Shown one piece after another: positions 1-8,911 of a DNA stretch of 32,107 bases. The translations under genes were made by a program, and so were the position numbers. The notes beneath the pieces were generated by a model. It saw only the letters and a list, made by a program, of their open reading frames with translations, was not told the origin of the DNA and made no database searches. Within the stretch, counting starts at the first letter, position 1, and every line of letters begins with the position of its first letter. This stretch comes from CAZVIK01 sp964627045 (GTDB lineage: Bacteria > Acidobacteriota > Terriglobia > Bryobacterales > Bryobacteraceae). Where the stretch lies: positions 1 through 32,107 of the forward strand of contig CAZVIK010000021.1 of the NCBI GenBank assembly GCA_964627045.1, written 5' to 3'.

Positions 1-17
1 GAGATCCGGCGCCGGTA

Positions 18-51
18 GTGACTGGAGTTCAGACGTGTGCTCTTCCGATCT
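18..51. other. Illumina read-2 adapter sequence (assembly artefact)
   Basis: The 34 bases from 18 to 51 match the TruSeq read-2/P7-side adapter, beginning GTGACTGGAG and ending TCTTCCGATCT. Bases 1-5 (GAGAT) equal the end of the P7 primer, with 12 bases in between that could include an index. This is library DNA, not genome. The contig therefore ends here, and genomic sequence begins at about base 52. Confidence 0.95.
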
Positions 52-121
52 CTATAGTTCGCCCGTTCTCCTGCCGGTGAGGTGACGGTAAATCGTAGTC
101 CGTCGCCATCTGATCCGTCAC
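52..121 (-). other. Possible 5' fragment of a gene downstream of nusB
   Basis: Downstream of nusB on the same strand a reading frame opens at GTG (119-121) or at the in-frame ATG (107-109) and stays open until the adapter. It gives at most 23 genomic codons, starting MTDQMATDYDLP. There is no clear Shine-Dalgarno sequence and the piece is too short to assign. It may be the start of the next gene of the ribH-nusB operon, or chance. Nothing else is visible in 52-157. Confidence 0.2.
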
Positions 122-157
122 GTCCGCGCCGGCGGGGACTTGCCACCCGGCGAGCCC

Positions 158-616
158 CTACGAGGCAGGCGTTTCTTCGCTGGCGGGCGGGGGCGCGGGC
201 TCCTCGCGCCGGGCGGCGTCGAGAACGCCGTTGATGAAGGCCACCGATTCATCGGACGAATAACGCCGCGCCAACTCGAGCGCCTCGTCGATCACGACCG
301 GAGCCGGCGTGCCCACCACCGTCATTTCATACACCGCCATACGGAGGATGTTGCGGTCCACCACGGGCATGCGGTCCAGGCGCCAGTGCTCGGAATGCCC
401 GCCGATCTTGGCGTCGATGCGGGGCAGCCGGGCGAGGGTTCCGGTGACGAGTTCTTCCATGAAGGGGTCGGGCTCGGTAAGCGGCGGTTCTTCGGTGGAG
501 GCGCTGAGCGGAGAACGGTAGAAACCCGCGATCGCCTCATCGGCGAGTTGCTGCCGGATATCGGCCTGGAACAATACCTGAAGCGCGCGTTCTCTGGACC
601 TGTGGCGCGAAGGCAT
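158..616 (-). CDS. nusB: Transcription antitermination factor NusB
   Basis: The 152-residue protein has the all-helical NusB fold signature. The N-terminal helix RHRSRERALQVLFQ is followed by PVVDRNILRMAVYEM and the closing PVVIDEALELARRYSSDES. NusB binds boxA RNA together with NusE (S10) in the rRNA antitermination complex. I place the start at ATG 616, where homology begins; a longer upstream frame merely overlaps ribH. It lies 7 bases after the ribH stop, in the common ribH-nusB order, so the two are probably cotranscribed. The C-terminal tail is rich in Pro, Ala and Glu (EEPAPPPASEE) and looks disordered. Confidence 0.93.
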   Translation of the reverse strand: MPSRHRSRERALQVLFQADIRQQLADEAIAGFYRSPLSASTEEPPLTEPDPFMEELVTGTLARLPRIDAKIGGHSEHWRLDRMPVVDRNILRMAVYEMTVVGTPAPVVIDEALELARRYSSDESVAFINGVLDAARREEPAPPPASEETPAS

Positions 617-623
617 GCCCGTC

Positions 624-1103
624 TTAGGAACCGGCGCGCAGCTTGCGCATGAGGTTGCCCATCTCGACGGCGCCCATGGCGGCGTCGAAACCCTTGTTGC
701 CGCTCTTGGCGCCGGCGCGGTCGATGGCCTGCTCGAGGGTTTCGCAGGTGAGCACACCGAAGGACACGGGGACGCCGAATTCGAGCGAGGTTTGCGCCAG
801 GCCCTTGGAGGCTTCCGCGGCGATGTAGTCGAAGTGGGGGGTGTCGCCGCGAATCACGGCGCTGAGGCAGATGATGGCGTCGTGGCGTTTCTGCGAGGCC
901 AGCTCGCGCGCCACCACGGGCAGCTCCCAGGAGCCCGGGGCCTTGACGATTTCGATGTCCGCGTCCTTGCAGCCCGTGCGGTTCAGCGCGTCCAACGCGC
1001 CGGCCAGCAAACGGTCCGTAATCAGGCTGTTGAAGCGGGTGACCAGGATGGCGAACTTGAGCCCTTTCGCATCCAGATGACCTTCGATCACGTTCTTCGC
1101 CAT
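624..1103 (-). CDS. ribH: 6,7-dimethyl-8-ribityllumazine synthase (RibH)
   Basis: This 159-residue protein is the penultimate enzyme of riboflavin synthesis. It condenses 5-amino-6-ribitylaminouracil with 3,4-dihydroxy-2-butanone 4-phosphate. Visible family motifs are the N-terminal VTRFN, GSWELP (substrate loop), and VIRGDTPHFDY, whose His is the usual catalytic residue. Length is normal for the icosahedral or pentameric lumazine synthases. I chose ATG 1103 over an upstream in-frame start at 1124 because an AAGGGGA Shine-Dalgarno sits just before it. It is the first gene of the leftward ribH-nusB unit and is divergent from lepA across only 63 bases. No FMN riboswitch fits in that space. Confidence 0.96.
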   Translation of the reverse strand: MAKNVIEGHLDAKGLKFAILVTRFNSLITDRLLAGALDALNRTGCKDADIEIVKAPGSWELPVVARELASQKRHDAIICLSAVIRGDTPHFDYIAAEASKGLAQTSLEFGVPVSFGVLTCETLEQAIDRAGAKSGNKGFDAAMGAVEMGNLMRKLRAGS

Positions 1104-1166
1104 AACCAATCCCCTTGAAAGCAAAGCCCTATGGGATAATCAGACTTCAGAGCTTCATCATACCGC

Positions 1167-2975
<1,809 letters not shown>

Positions 2976-2993
2976 CGCGGTACAGGCGGGCGT

Positions 2994-3022
2994 TTGTCCG
3001 GTCCGGCGGCCTGTGGTACCGT
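2994..3022 (+). promoter_or_regulatory. Candidate sigma70-type promoter for the BMC shell gene
   Basis: TTGTCC (2994-2999) and TACCGT (3017-3022) are 17 bases apart, and a TG one base before the second box gives an extended -10. The -35 box matches 4 of 6 consensus bases and the -10 box only 3 of 6. A start near 3029 would leave a 17-base leader that includes the GGAGGAG ribosome site. If real, the BMC genes are expressed independently of lepA. Confidence 0.35.
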
Positions 3023-3045
3023 GGAGAATCGTCGGAGGAGACAAG

Positions 3046-3330
3046 ATGGAAGCGCTCGGAATGATCGAGACCAAGGGGCTCATCGGCGCCATCGAGGCGG
3101 CTGACGCCATGGTGAAGACCGCCAACGTGGTCTTGACCGGCAAAGAGTATGTCGGCGCGGGTTACGTGATGGTCTCCGTGCGCGGGGACGTCGGCGCCGT
3201 GAAGGCCGCGACCGACGCCGGGGCCGCCGCCGCGCGCCGCGTGGGTGAGTTGATCTCGGTGCACGTGATCCCCAACCCCCACGACGAGGTCGAGAAGGTG
3301 CTGCCCGGCGGGCCGAGGGCGAAGAAGTAG
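3046..3330 (+). CDS. BMC-H hexameric microcompartment shell protein (PduA/EutM-like)
   Basis: The 94-residue protein is a single BMC domain. It opens with ALGMIETKGLIGAIEAADAM, continues with RGDVGAVKAATDAGAAAA and closes with HVIPNPHDEVEKVLP, the hallmarks of the canonical PduA/EutM/CcmK hexamer. The pore loop is YVGAG (35-39), where PduA has KIGSG, so a small polar residue of the pore is replaced by Ala. I chose ATG 3046 because a strong GGAGGAG lies 5-12 bases upstream and the family N-terminus starts there; an earlier in-frame start adds 11 unlikely residues. Hexamers tile into the facets of a protein shell around an enzyme core. The next gene is a typical cargo enzyme. No pentamer (BMC-P/EutN) or tandem BMC-T gene is present in the window. 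Confidence 0.96.
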   Translation: MEALGMIETKGLIGAIEAADAMVKTANVVLTGKEYVGAGYVMVSVRGDVGAVKAATDAGAAAARRVGELISVHVIPNPHDEVEKVLPGGPRAKK

Positions 3331-3336
3331 GTTTTT

Positions 3337-3359
3337 CCGGACGGGGCGAAGCCCTCCGG
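3337..3359 (+). other. GC-rich hairpin between shell and enzyme genes
   Basis: Seven bases after the shell-gene stop, CCGGA (3337-3341) pairs with TCCGG (3355-3359) and GGGC (3344-3347) with GCCC (3351-3354). The loop is GAA, with a two-base bulge. A short T-run lies upstream, not downstream, so on the + strand it is not itself a terminator. It could protect the 3' end of the shell mRNA. Confidence 0.5.
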
Positions 3360-3365
3360 GTAGGG

Positions 3366-3395
3366 AACCGGCGCCCGCGAGGGCGCGGTTTTCTT
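3366..3395 (+). terminator. Rho-independent terminator-like hairpin (attenuator) before the aldehyde dehydrogenase
   Basis: AACCG plus CGCCC (3366-3376, one bulged G) pairs with GGGCGCGGTT (3381-3390) around a GCGA loop, followed by T-rich TTTTCTT (3389-3395). It ends only a few bases before the ATG at 3400. Partial termination here would give more shell-protein mRNA than enzyme mRNA, which suits a shell made of many hexamers. The folding is read by eye. Confidence 0.55.
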
Positions 3396-3399
3396 GCCT

Positions 3400-5214
3400 A
3401 TGCCACACGAAACTGACACCGTCGCCTTGGAGGAAGTTCGCGCCAAAGTCGACCGCGTCCACGCCGCCTGGCAGAAATACCGGCACTTCACGCAGGAGCG
3501 GATTGACGCCGTTGTCGAGGCGATCGCCGCCGCGGGGCGCGAGCATGCGCGAAGGCTGGCGGAAATGGCGGTCGCCGAGACCACCTACGGCAACGTCGAG
3601 GACAAGGTCGTCAAGAACTACCTGTGCGCGGAGTGGTTGCCGAAGCGCATCCGCGGAATGAAGACGGCCGGGGTGTTGCGGGAGTTGCCGGACCAGAAGA
3701 TGGTCGAGTACGGCGTCCCCCTGGGCGTGGTGGCGGCCATTGTTCCCACAACCAATCCGACATCGACGGTCATCTATAAGTGCGTCATCTCGTTGAAGGC
3801 CGGCAACGGGATCGTGATTAGTCCGCACCCGACGGCGAAGGGATGCACGTACGAAACGGCGGAGGTTTTGCACCGCGCGGCGGCCGGGGCGGGCGCGCCG
3901 GAGGGCATCATTCAATGCCTGACGCGGCCGACGTTGGAAAGCACGCAGGCGCTGATGCGCCATGAGCGCGTGGCCGTGGTTCTGGCCACCGGCGGCGCCG
4001 GCATGGTTCGTGCGGCCTATTCGAGCGGGAAGCCGGCATTCGGGGTGGGTCCGGGCAACGTGCCGGTCTTGCTTGACGCCAGCTACGACGTGGGCGAGGC
4101 CGTGGCCAGCGTGGTCGCCGGAAAGTCGTTCGACTACGGCACGGTCTGTTCCAGCGAGCAGTCGCTGGTGGCGGAAGAGAGTCTCCGTGCGGCGGTTCTG
4201 GCCCAACTGAAGGCGCGCAAGGCGCATCTGTGCAACGACCAGGAGCGCGAGGCCCTGGAAAAGACGCTGATCAAGCCGGGCGGCGGCATCAATGCGAAGT
4301 GCGTGGGGCAGTCGCCGGCCAAGATCGCCGAGTTGGCGGGCATTCGTATTCCGGCGGATACGTCGATCATCGCGGTCGAGATCAACGGGGTCGGCAAGGG
4401 GCACCCCCTGTCGGCCGAGAAGCTGTCGCCGGTCCTGTCGCTGCTGTTCGTAAAGGACTTCGCGGCGGCGCTGGATACATGCGAAGCCATCCTGCATTAC
4501 GGAGGGCTTGGGCATACGGCGGTCATCTACGCCAGGGACGAAGAGCGCATACGGGCCTTCGGCGAGCGGATGCCGGCGATGCGCGTGATGGTGAACACGC
4601 AATCGCCGGCGGGCTCGGTGGGGATCACCACTAACCTGCAGCCGTCGATGACGCTGGGCTGCGGAGCGATGGGCGGCAACAGCACGGGCGACAACGTCGG
4701 CCCGCTGCATCTGATCAACGTCAAGCGGCTGGCCCGTTTCGTGCGCAAGCCGGAAGAGGCGTTCACGGTGCCGCCGGCCGGCGCGGCGCCCGCGGCTAAC
4801 GGTGACCGCGAGCGGGTCCGCCTGGCGGTGGAGAAATACCTCGCGGAGCGAGGGATTCGGCTGGACGCTCCCGCGTTGCCGGCGCAAGCGGCGCCGGCGT
4901 CACTGGGCGCCAAAACGAGCAGCGCGGCCGCCGTCTCGGCCGAGGTGGTCGACCGGTTCCTGGCATCCCGAAGGGCCGAGGTTACCGCGACGCCGCCGCA
5001 TCCCGCACCGATCGCCAGCGTGGCTACACCGCCCGCCGCTCCGGTGGCGAAATCGCCCGAAGTCGTCATTGCGGATTTTGTCTGCGAGACCGACGTACGC
5101 GAGGCCATACGCAAGTCCAAGAAGATTTACGTGGGGCCGAAGACAATCGTCACCCCGGCCGCTCGGGAACTGGGCGACCAGTACGGCACTCTGATCCAGG
5201 CGGCACGAAAATGA
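3400..5214 (+). CDS. BMC-associated CoA-acylating aldehyde dehydrogenase (PduP/EutE-like) with a long C-terminal tail
   Basis: The protein has 604 residues. Residues 1-455 form the aldehyde dehydrogenase fold, with GKSFDYGTVCSSEQ carrying the catalytic Cys250 and GVGPGN at 215-220. It resembles PduP/EutE enzymes, which convert an aldehyde plus CoA and NAD+ to acyl-CoA inside microcompartments. After about 455 comes a tail of roughly 150 residues that the usual PduP/EutE (about 460 residues) lacks. It holds a helix at 470-487, Ala/Pro linkers, a second helix at 513-527 and a conserved-looking end at 560-600 with KIYVGPKTIVTPAARELG. I infer that the tail docks the enzyme to the shell. ATG 3400 is preferred; an in-frame TTG at 3394 is possible. 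Neither has a good ribosome site, and the start sits right behind the hairpin. It overlaps the next gene by 4 bases. Confidence 0.93.
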   Translation: MPHETDTVALEEVRAKVDRVHAAWQKYRHFTQERIDAVVEAIAAAGREHARRLAEMAVAETTYGNVEDKVVKNYLCAEWLPKRIRGMKTAGVLRELPDQKMVEYGVPLGVVAAIVPTTNPTSTVIYKCVISLKAGNGIVISPHPTAKGCTYETAEVLHRAAAGAGAPEGIIQCLTRPTLESTQALMRHERVAVVLATGGAGMVRAAYSSGKPAFGVGPGNVPVLLDASYDVGEAVASVVAGKSFDYGTVCSSEQSLVAEESLRAAVLAQLKARKAHLCNDQEREALEKTLIKPGGGINAKCVGQSPAKIAELAGIRIPADTSIIAVEINGVGKGHPLSAEKLSPVLSLLFVKDFAAALDTCEAILHYGGLGHTAVIYARDEERIRAFGERMPAMRVMVNTQSPAGSVGITTNLQPSMTLGCGAMGGNSTGDNVGPLHLINVKRLARFVRKPEEAFTVPPAGAAPAANGDRERVRLAVEKYLAERGIRLDAPALPAQAAPASLGAKTSSAAAVSAEVVDRFLASRRAEVTATPPHPAPIASVATPPAAPVAKSPEVVIADFVCETDVREAIRKSKKIYVGPKTIVTPAARELGDQYGTLIQAARK

Positions 5215-5708
5215 CACTCAATCTGGATGCTTTCAAGGCGGATATCCTCGCCAAGCTGGACTCGATGGGATTCGTGACGTTCCACGGGTTCCGGCGGAAT
5301 CCCGAGCCACAGGCGGTGGCCTACTGGGATGCGCGGAAGGCGGACGACTACGAAGGGTATCTGGACACGGCGCGAAACTGCGGTGTGAAGATGGTGGTCT
5401 TTCATTCCACACAGTTCCGCACGGCGATGGTGGAGGACGCCCTGGACCGCCTGGAAGAGTGCGACATGCCCCGCGACGAACACCGCGCGGTGGAGCGGCG
5501 GCTCCGCGCGTTATCGTCCTACAACGGCTTCACCTGCGCGCTGGAGCTGACCTACGATTTCCAGGGATGCGCGTATGTCTACGAGCTTCAGGCCGAGTGG
5601 TATTCGGAGTTTCTGCATACCTTAGACGAGCTTGACGATTATCTGCCGGACGACGAGGACGAAGGCGGCGGCGACGAGCCCATGGGCGGGTTTCTGTCCC
5701 GCAATTGA
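5211..5708 (+). CDS. Unrecognised 165-residue protein coupled to the BMC aldehyde dehydrogenase
   Basis: I do not recognise this family. The ATG overlaps the dehydrogenase stop (ATGA), so translation is probably coupled. The protein is soluble with no signal peptide or membrane segment. It is rich in aromatic and acidic residues: an N-terminal mixed region (GFVTFHGFRRNPEPQ), a middle part MVVFHSTQF, a charged helix around 73-100, then ELTYDFQGCAYVYELQAEW. The tail LDELDDYLPDDEDEGGGDE is strongly acidic. Codon use looks like its neighbours. Its position suggests an accessory role with the microcompartment enzyme, or, since recJ follows directly, a housekeeping role. The sequence alone does not decide between these. 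Confidence 0.85.
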   Translation: MTLNLDAFKADILAKLDSMGFVTFHGFRRNPEPQAVAYWDARKADDYEGYLDTARNCGVKMVVFHSTQFRTAMVEDALDRLEECDMPRDEHRAVERRLRALSSYNGFTCALELTYDFQGCAYVYELQAEWYSEFLHTLDELDDYLPDDEDEGGGDEPMGGFLSRN

Positions 5709-5719
5709 CGCCGCCCCGG

Positions 5720-7462
5720 ATGCCGTCACGCTTCAGATGGAACCTTCCGCAGACCGGCCCCGGCGAGGCCGAGGCGCTGCGGGGAGCTTTGGGCGTATGC
5801 GCTCCGGTTGCCCGCACCCTGATCCAACGCGGATACCGCGACGCGGGCGACGCGGCGCGGTTTCTGGCTCCTTCGCTCGATGAGTTGAGCGCCCCGCTGC
5901 TCATGGCGGGGATGCGCGAGGCCGTCGACCGAATCACGGCGGCCATTCGCGGGCGCGAACCGATTCTACTTTTCGGCGACTACGACGTGGACGGCGTCGT
6001 GTCGGTGGTGATCCTGAAAACCGTCATCGAGCGCGCCGGCGGGCTCGTGCGCTGCCAGGTCCCCAACCGCCTGCGCGAAGGATACGGTCTGAGCGAGGAG
6101 GCCGTCGCGGAAGCCGCGGCCGGCGGTGTCAAGCTGCTCGTCAGCGCCGACACCGGCATTCGCGCGACCGAGGCGGTGATTCGGGCGCGGTCGTTGGGCG
6201 TGGACGTCATTGTTACCGACCACCACCTGCCGGACGCCCAACTCCCGCCGGCACTGGCCGTACTGAACCCGAGGCGTCCGGACTGCGCCTATCCCGAAAA
6301 GAACCTCTGCGGCGCGGGTGTGGTGTTCCGGTTGGCCGAGGCGCTTCTCACCGCCCTGGCGTGGCCGGCGGAGCGGCGCCGCCGGATGCTGGAGTCCTTC
6401 CTGAAGCTGGTGGCGATTGCCACTGTGGCCGACGTGGTGCCCCTGACCGGCGAGAACCGCATTCTGGTGAAGCACGGGCTGGCGGGATTGGGCGACGCGC
6501 GCAACCCCGGATTGCGGGCGCTGCTGGATGTGGCGGGATTCGCCGCGGGGCAGGCGCCGACGGCGCGCCAGGTTGCGTTTCAAATCGCGCCGAGGCTGAA
6601 CGCGGCGGGGCGGATGGCCGACGCCGGCGACGCCATCGAACTGTTTCTCACAGGCGACCCGGCGCGGGCCGGCGAGATCGCCTTGCGGCTGCACTCGCTC
6701 AACCAGCAGCGCCAAGAGACCGAGGCCGGGATCGTCCGGCAGATCCTGGAGCAATGCGAAACCCGGCCGGTTACGCCGGACCAGAAGGCGCTGGTGTTCT
6801 CCTCGGCTGGCTGGCACCGGGGAGTCCTGGGCATCGTCGCCAGCCGCGTCGTCGAGCGGTTCTACCGTCCCGCCATCGTGCTCGGCGAAGACCCGGACAC
6901 GGGCATGGCGCAGGGCAGCGGGCGGAGCATTCCACCGTTTCACTTGCTGGAGGCGCTGGAATCGATGCCGGAGCTGTTCCACAAGTTCGGCGGACACCGG
7001 CAGGCCGCCGGAGTGTCTCTCGCCAGCGACCTGGTCGCGGAGTTTCGCGAGCGATTGAACCGCCACGCCGCCTCGGTGCTTTCCGAGGACGACCTGGTTC
7101 CGGCGTTGAACATCGATGCGGCCGTGACGCTGAACGAACTCGACGATGCCGCGGTGGAAGAGGTCCTGTCGTTGGAGCCTTTCGGTTTCGGTAACCCGGC
7201 TCCCGTGTTCGCGGTGTGGAACGCCGAGATCGCAGCCGCGCCGGTGGTTATGAAAGAGAAGCACCTCCGGATTCACGTGCGCGAAGGCGGGCGAACGATG
7301 ACGGCGAAAGCGTGGAACTTCTCTGCGCGCCGCGAAGAGTTTCCGCCGGGCGGGAAGGTGGACCTTGCGGTGACGCTGGAGCGGGACAACTTTGCCGCCG
7401 CCCGCGGCCTGGCGGCATGGAGCGCCACTGTGCGCGATGTGCGCGCGGCATGCAGCCGGTGA
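5720..7462 (+). CDS. recJ: Single-stranded-DNA-specific 5'-3' exonuclease RecJ
   Basis: The protein has 580 residues, close to E. coli RecJ (577). It shows the DHH-phosphoesterase motifs in order: DYDVDG (87-92), SADTGI (about 143-148), TDHHLP with the DHH triad (167-169), and a CGAGVVF motif. The DHHA1 part has GSGRSIPPFHLLEAL and FGGHRQAAG, then a C-terminal OB-like domain. RecJ degrades 5'-ended single strands in recombination and mismatch or base-excision repair, using Mn2+ or Mg2+ bound by the Asp/His motifs. I chose ATG 5720. An in-frame TTG at 5705 overlapping the previous stop (TTGA) is a real alternative and would mean coupling to the upstream gene. Neither start has a clear ribosome site. 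Confidence 0.95.
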   Translation: MPSRFRWNLPQTGPGEAEALRGALGVCAPVARTLIQRGYRDAGDAARFLAPSLDELSAPLLMAGMREAVDRITAAIRGREPILLFGDYDVDGVVSVVILKTVIERAGGLVRCQVPNRLREGYGLSEEAVAEAAAGGVKLLVSADTGIRATEAVIRARSLGVDVIVTDHHLPDAQLPPALAVLNPRRPDCAYPEKNLCGAGVVFRLAEALLTALAWPAERRRRMLESFLKLVAIATVADVVPLTGENRILVKHGLAGLGDARNPGLRALLDVAGFAAGQAPTARQVAFQIAPRLNAAGRMADAGDAIELFLTGDPARAGEIALRLHSLNQQRQETEAGIVRQILEQCETRPVTPDQKALVFSSAGWHRGVLGIVASRVVERFYRPAIVLGEDPDTGMAQGSGRSIPPFHLLEALESMPELFHKFGGHRQAAGVSLASDLVAEFRERLNRHAASVLSEDDLVPALNIDAAVTLNELDDAAVEEVLSLEPFGFGNPAPVFAVWNAEIAAAPVVMKEKHLRIHVREGGRTMTAKAWNFSARREEFPPGGKVDLAVTLERDNFAAARGLAAWSATVRDVRAACSR

Positions 7463-7526
7463 ACGCCGCTCCCGCACCCCTGTGCCAGAATGGAAGTAGT
7501 CAGAGGGCGGGAACAAGGAGTCGCCT

Positions 7527-8882
7527 ATGAGAACCGAATGGGTTGCGAAGCGTGCGCAGGACCGCGTCAAGACGCAGTTACACTACGCGCGCCAGGGTAT
7601 CACGACAGAGGAGATGCTGTGCGTCGCCCGGGAAGAACGGCTCGCGCCGGAGTTGGTGCGGTCGGAGGTCGCCCGCGGGCGCATGGTGATCCCGGCCAAC
7701 GTCCGCCACACGAACCTCCAGCCCTTGGCCATCGGCGTGGCTTCCCGATGCAAGATCAACGCCAATATCGGGAACTCCGCCGTCACCTCGAACATCGAGG
7801 AAGAATTGGGTAAGCTGCGGGACTCGATCAAATACGGCGCCGACACGGTGATGGACCTCTCCACCGGCGGCGACATCGCGGCCATCCGCCGCGCGATCAT
7901 CGCGAACTCGCCGGCGCCGGTGGGCACGGTGCCGATCTACGAAGCCGTCGCCAGGGTGCGGCGGGTTGAAGACATCACGCCGCAGTTGATGCTGGAAGTC
8001 ATCGAGGAGCAAGCCGAGCAGGGCGTGGACTACATGACCATCCACGCCGGTCTCCTGGTCGAGTACATCCCCCTGGCCACGCGCCGCGTGACCGGCATCG
8101 TCAGCCGGGGCGGCGCACTGCTGGCCGAGTGGATGGTCAGGAACCACAAACAGAATTTCCTGTACACGCACTTCGACGAGATCTGCCGGATCTTCCAGAA
8201 GTACGACGTGTGCTTCTCGCTCGGCGACGGGTTGCGCCCCGGATCGCTCGCCGACGCCAGCGACGAGGCGCAGTTCGCGGAACTGAGGACGCTCGGAGAA
8301 CTGACCAGGAAGGCCTGGGAGTACGACGTGCAGGTGATGATTGAAGGCCCGGGGCACGTCCCGATGGACCAGATCCAGATGCAGGTGGAGAAGGAAATGG
8401 AGATGTGCCACGAAGCGCCGTTTTACACGCTGGGACCGCTGGTGACCGACATCGCGCCGGGCTACGATCACATCACCTCGGCGATCGGCGCCGCCATGAT
8501 CGGCTGGTACGGCGCCTCGATGCTCTGCTACGTGACGCCCAAAGAGCACCTCGGTCTGCCAAACCGGGACGACGTGCGCGCCGGAATCATCGCCTACAAG
8601 ATCGCGGCGCACGCGGCGGACGTGGCGCGCCACAGGCCCGGCGCCCGGGACCGCGACGACGCGTTGTCCCGCGCGCGCTACGCCTTCGACTGGAACCGGC
8701 AGTTTGAATTGGCGCTGGACCCCGACATGGCGCGGTCGATGCACGACGAGACGCTGCCGGATGCCGGCTTCAAGGACGCGCACTACTGCTCGATGTGCGG
8801 GCCGAAGTTTTGCTCCATGAATATCTCGGCCCACGTGGAAAACCTGGCCGAGATTCAGCCCGCCGCCTCGGGCGACGATTAA
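7527..8882 (+). CDS. thiC: Phosphomethylpyrimidine synthase ThiC (radical SAM)
   Basis: This 451-residue enzyme turns 5-aminoimidazole ribotide into hydroxymethylpyrimidine phosphate for thiamine synthesis. Visible are the family stretches KINANIGNSAVTSNIEEE, ADTVMDLSTGGDI, MTIHAGL, EGPGHVPMDQ and, near the C-terminus, CSMCGPKFC (Cys421, 424, 429), which binds the [4Fe-4S] cluster. It belongs to the shorter bacterial form without the long N-terminal domain. The start at ATG 7527 has AAGGAG upstream. Only 64 bases separate it from recJ, and I see no thi-box (TPP riboswitch) there, which is unusual for thiC. No other thiamine gene is in the window. Confidence 0.97.
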   Translation: MRTEWVAKRAQDRVKTQLHYARQGITTEEMLCVAREERLAPELVRSEVARGRMVIPANVRHTNLQPLAIGVASRCKINANIGNSAVTSNIEEELGKLRDSIKYGADTVMDLSTGGDIAAIRRAIIANSPAPVGTVPIYEAVARVRRVEDITPQLMLEVIEEQAEQGVDYMTIHAGLLVEYIPLATRRVTGIVSRGGALLAEWMVRNHKQNFLYTHFDEICRIFQKYDVCFSLGDGLRPGSLADASDEAQFAELRTLGELTRKAWEYDVQVMIEGPGHVPMDQIQMQVEKEMEMCHEAPFYTLGPLVTDIAPGYDHITSAIGAAMIGWYGASMLCYVTPKEHLGLPNRDDVRAGIIAYKIAAHAADVARHRPGARDRDDALSRARYAFDWNRQFELALDPDMARSMHDETLPDAGFKDAHYCSMCGPKFCSMNISAHVENLAEIQPAASGDD

Positions 8883-8911
8883 GCGGCACCGGGCTGGCGG
8901 ATAATGGAGCC

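Noticed and set aside
1115..1140. Possible lepA promoter TTGAAA / GATAAT
   Set aside because: The -10 box is good but the spacing to the -35-like box is only 14 bases. I could not support a promoter call.
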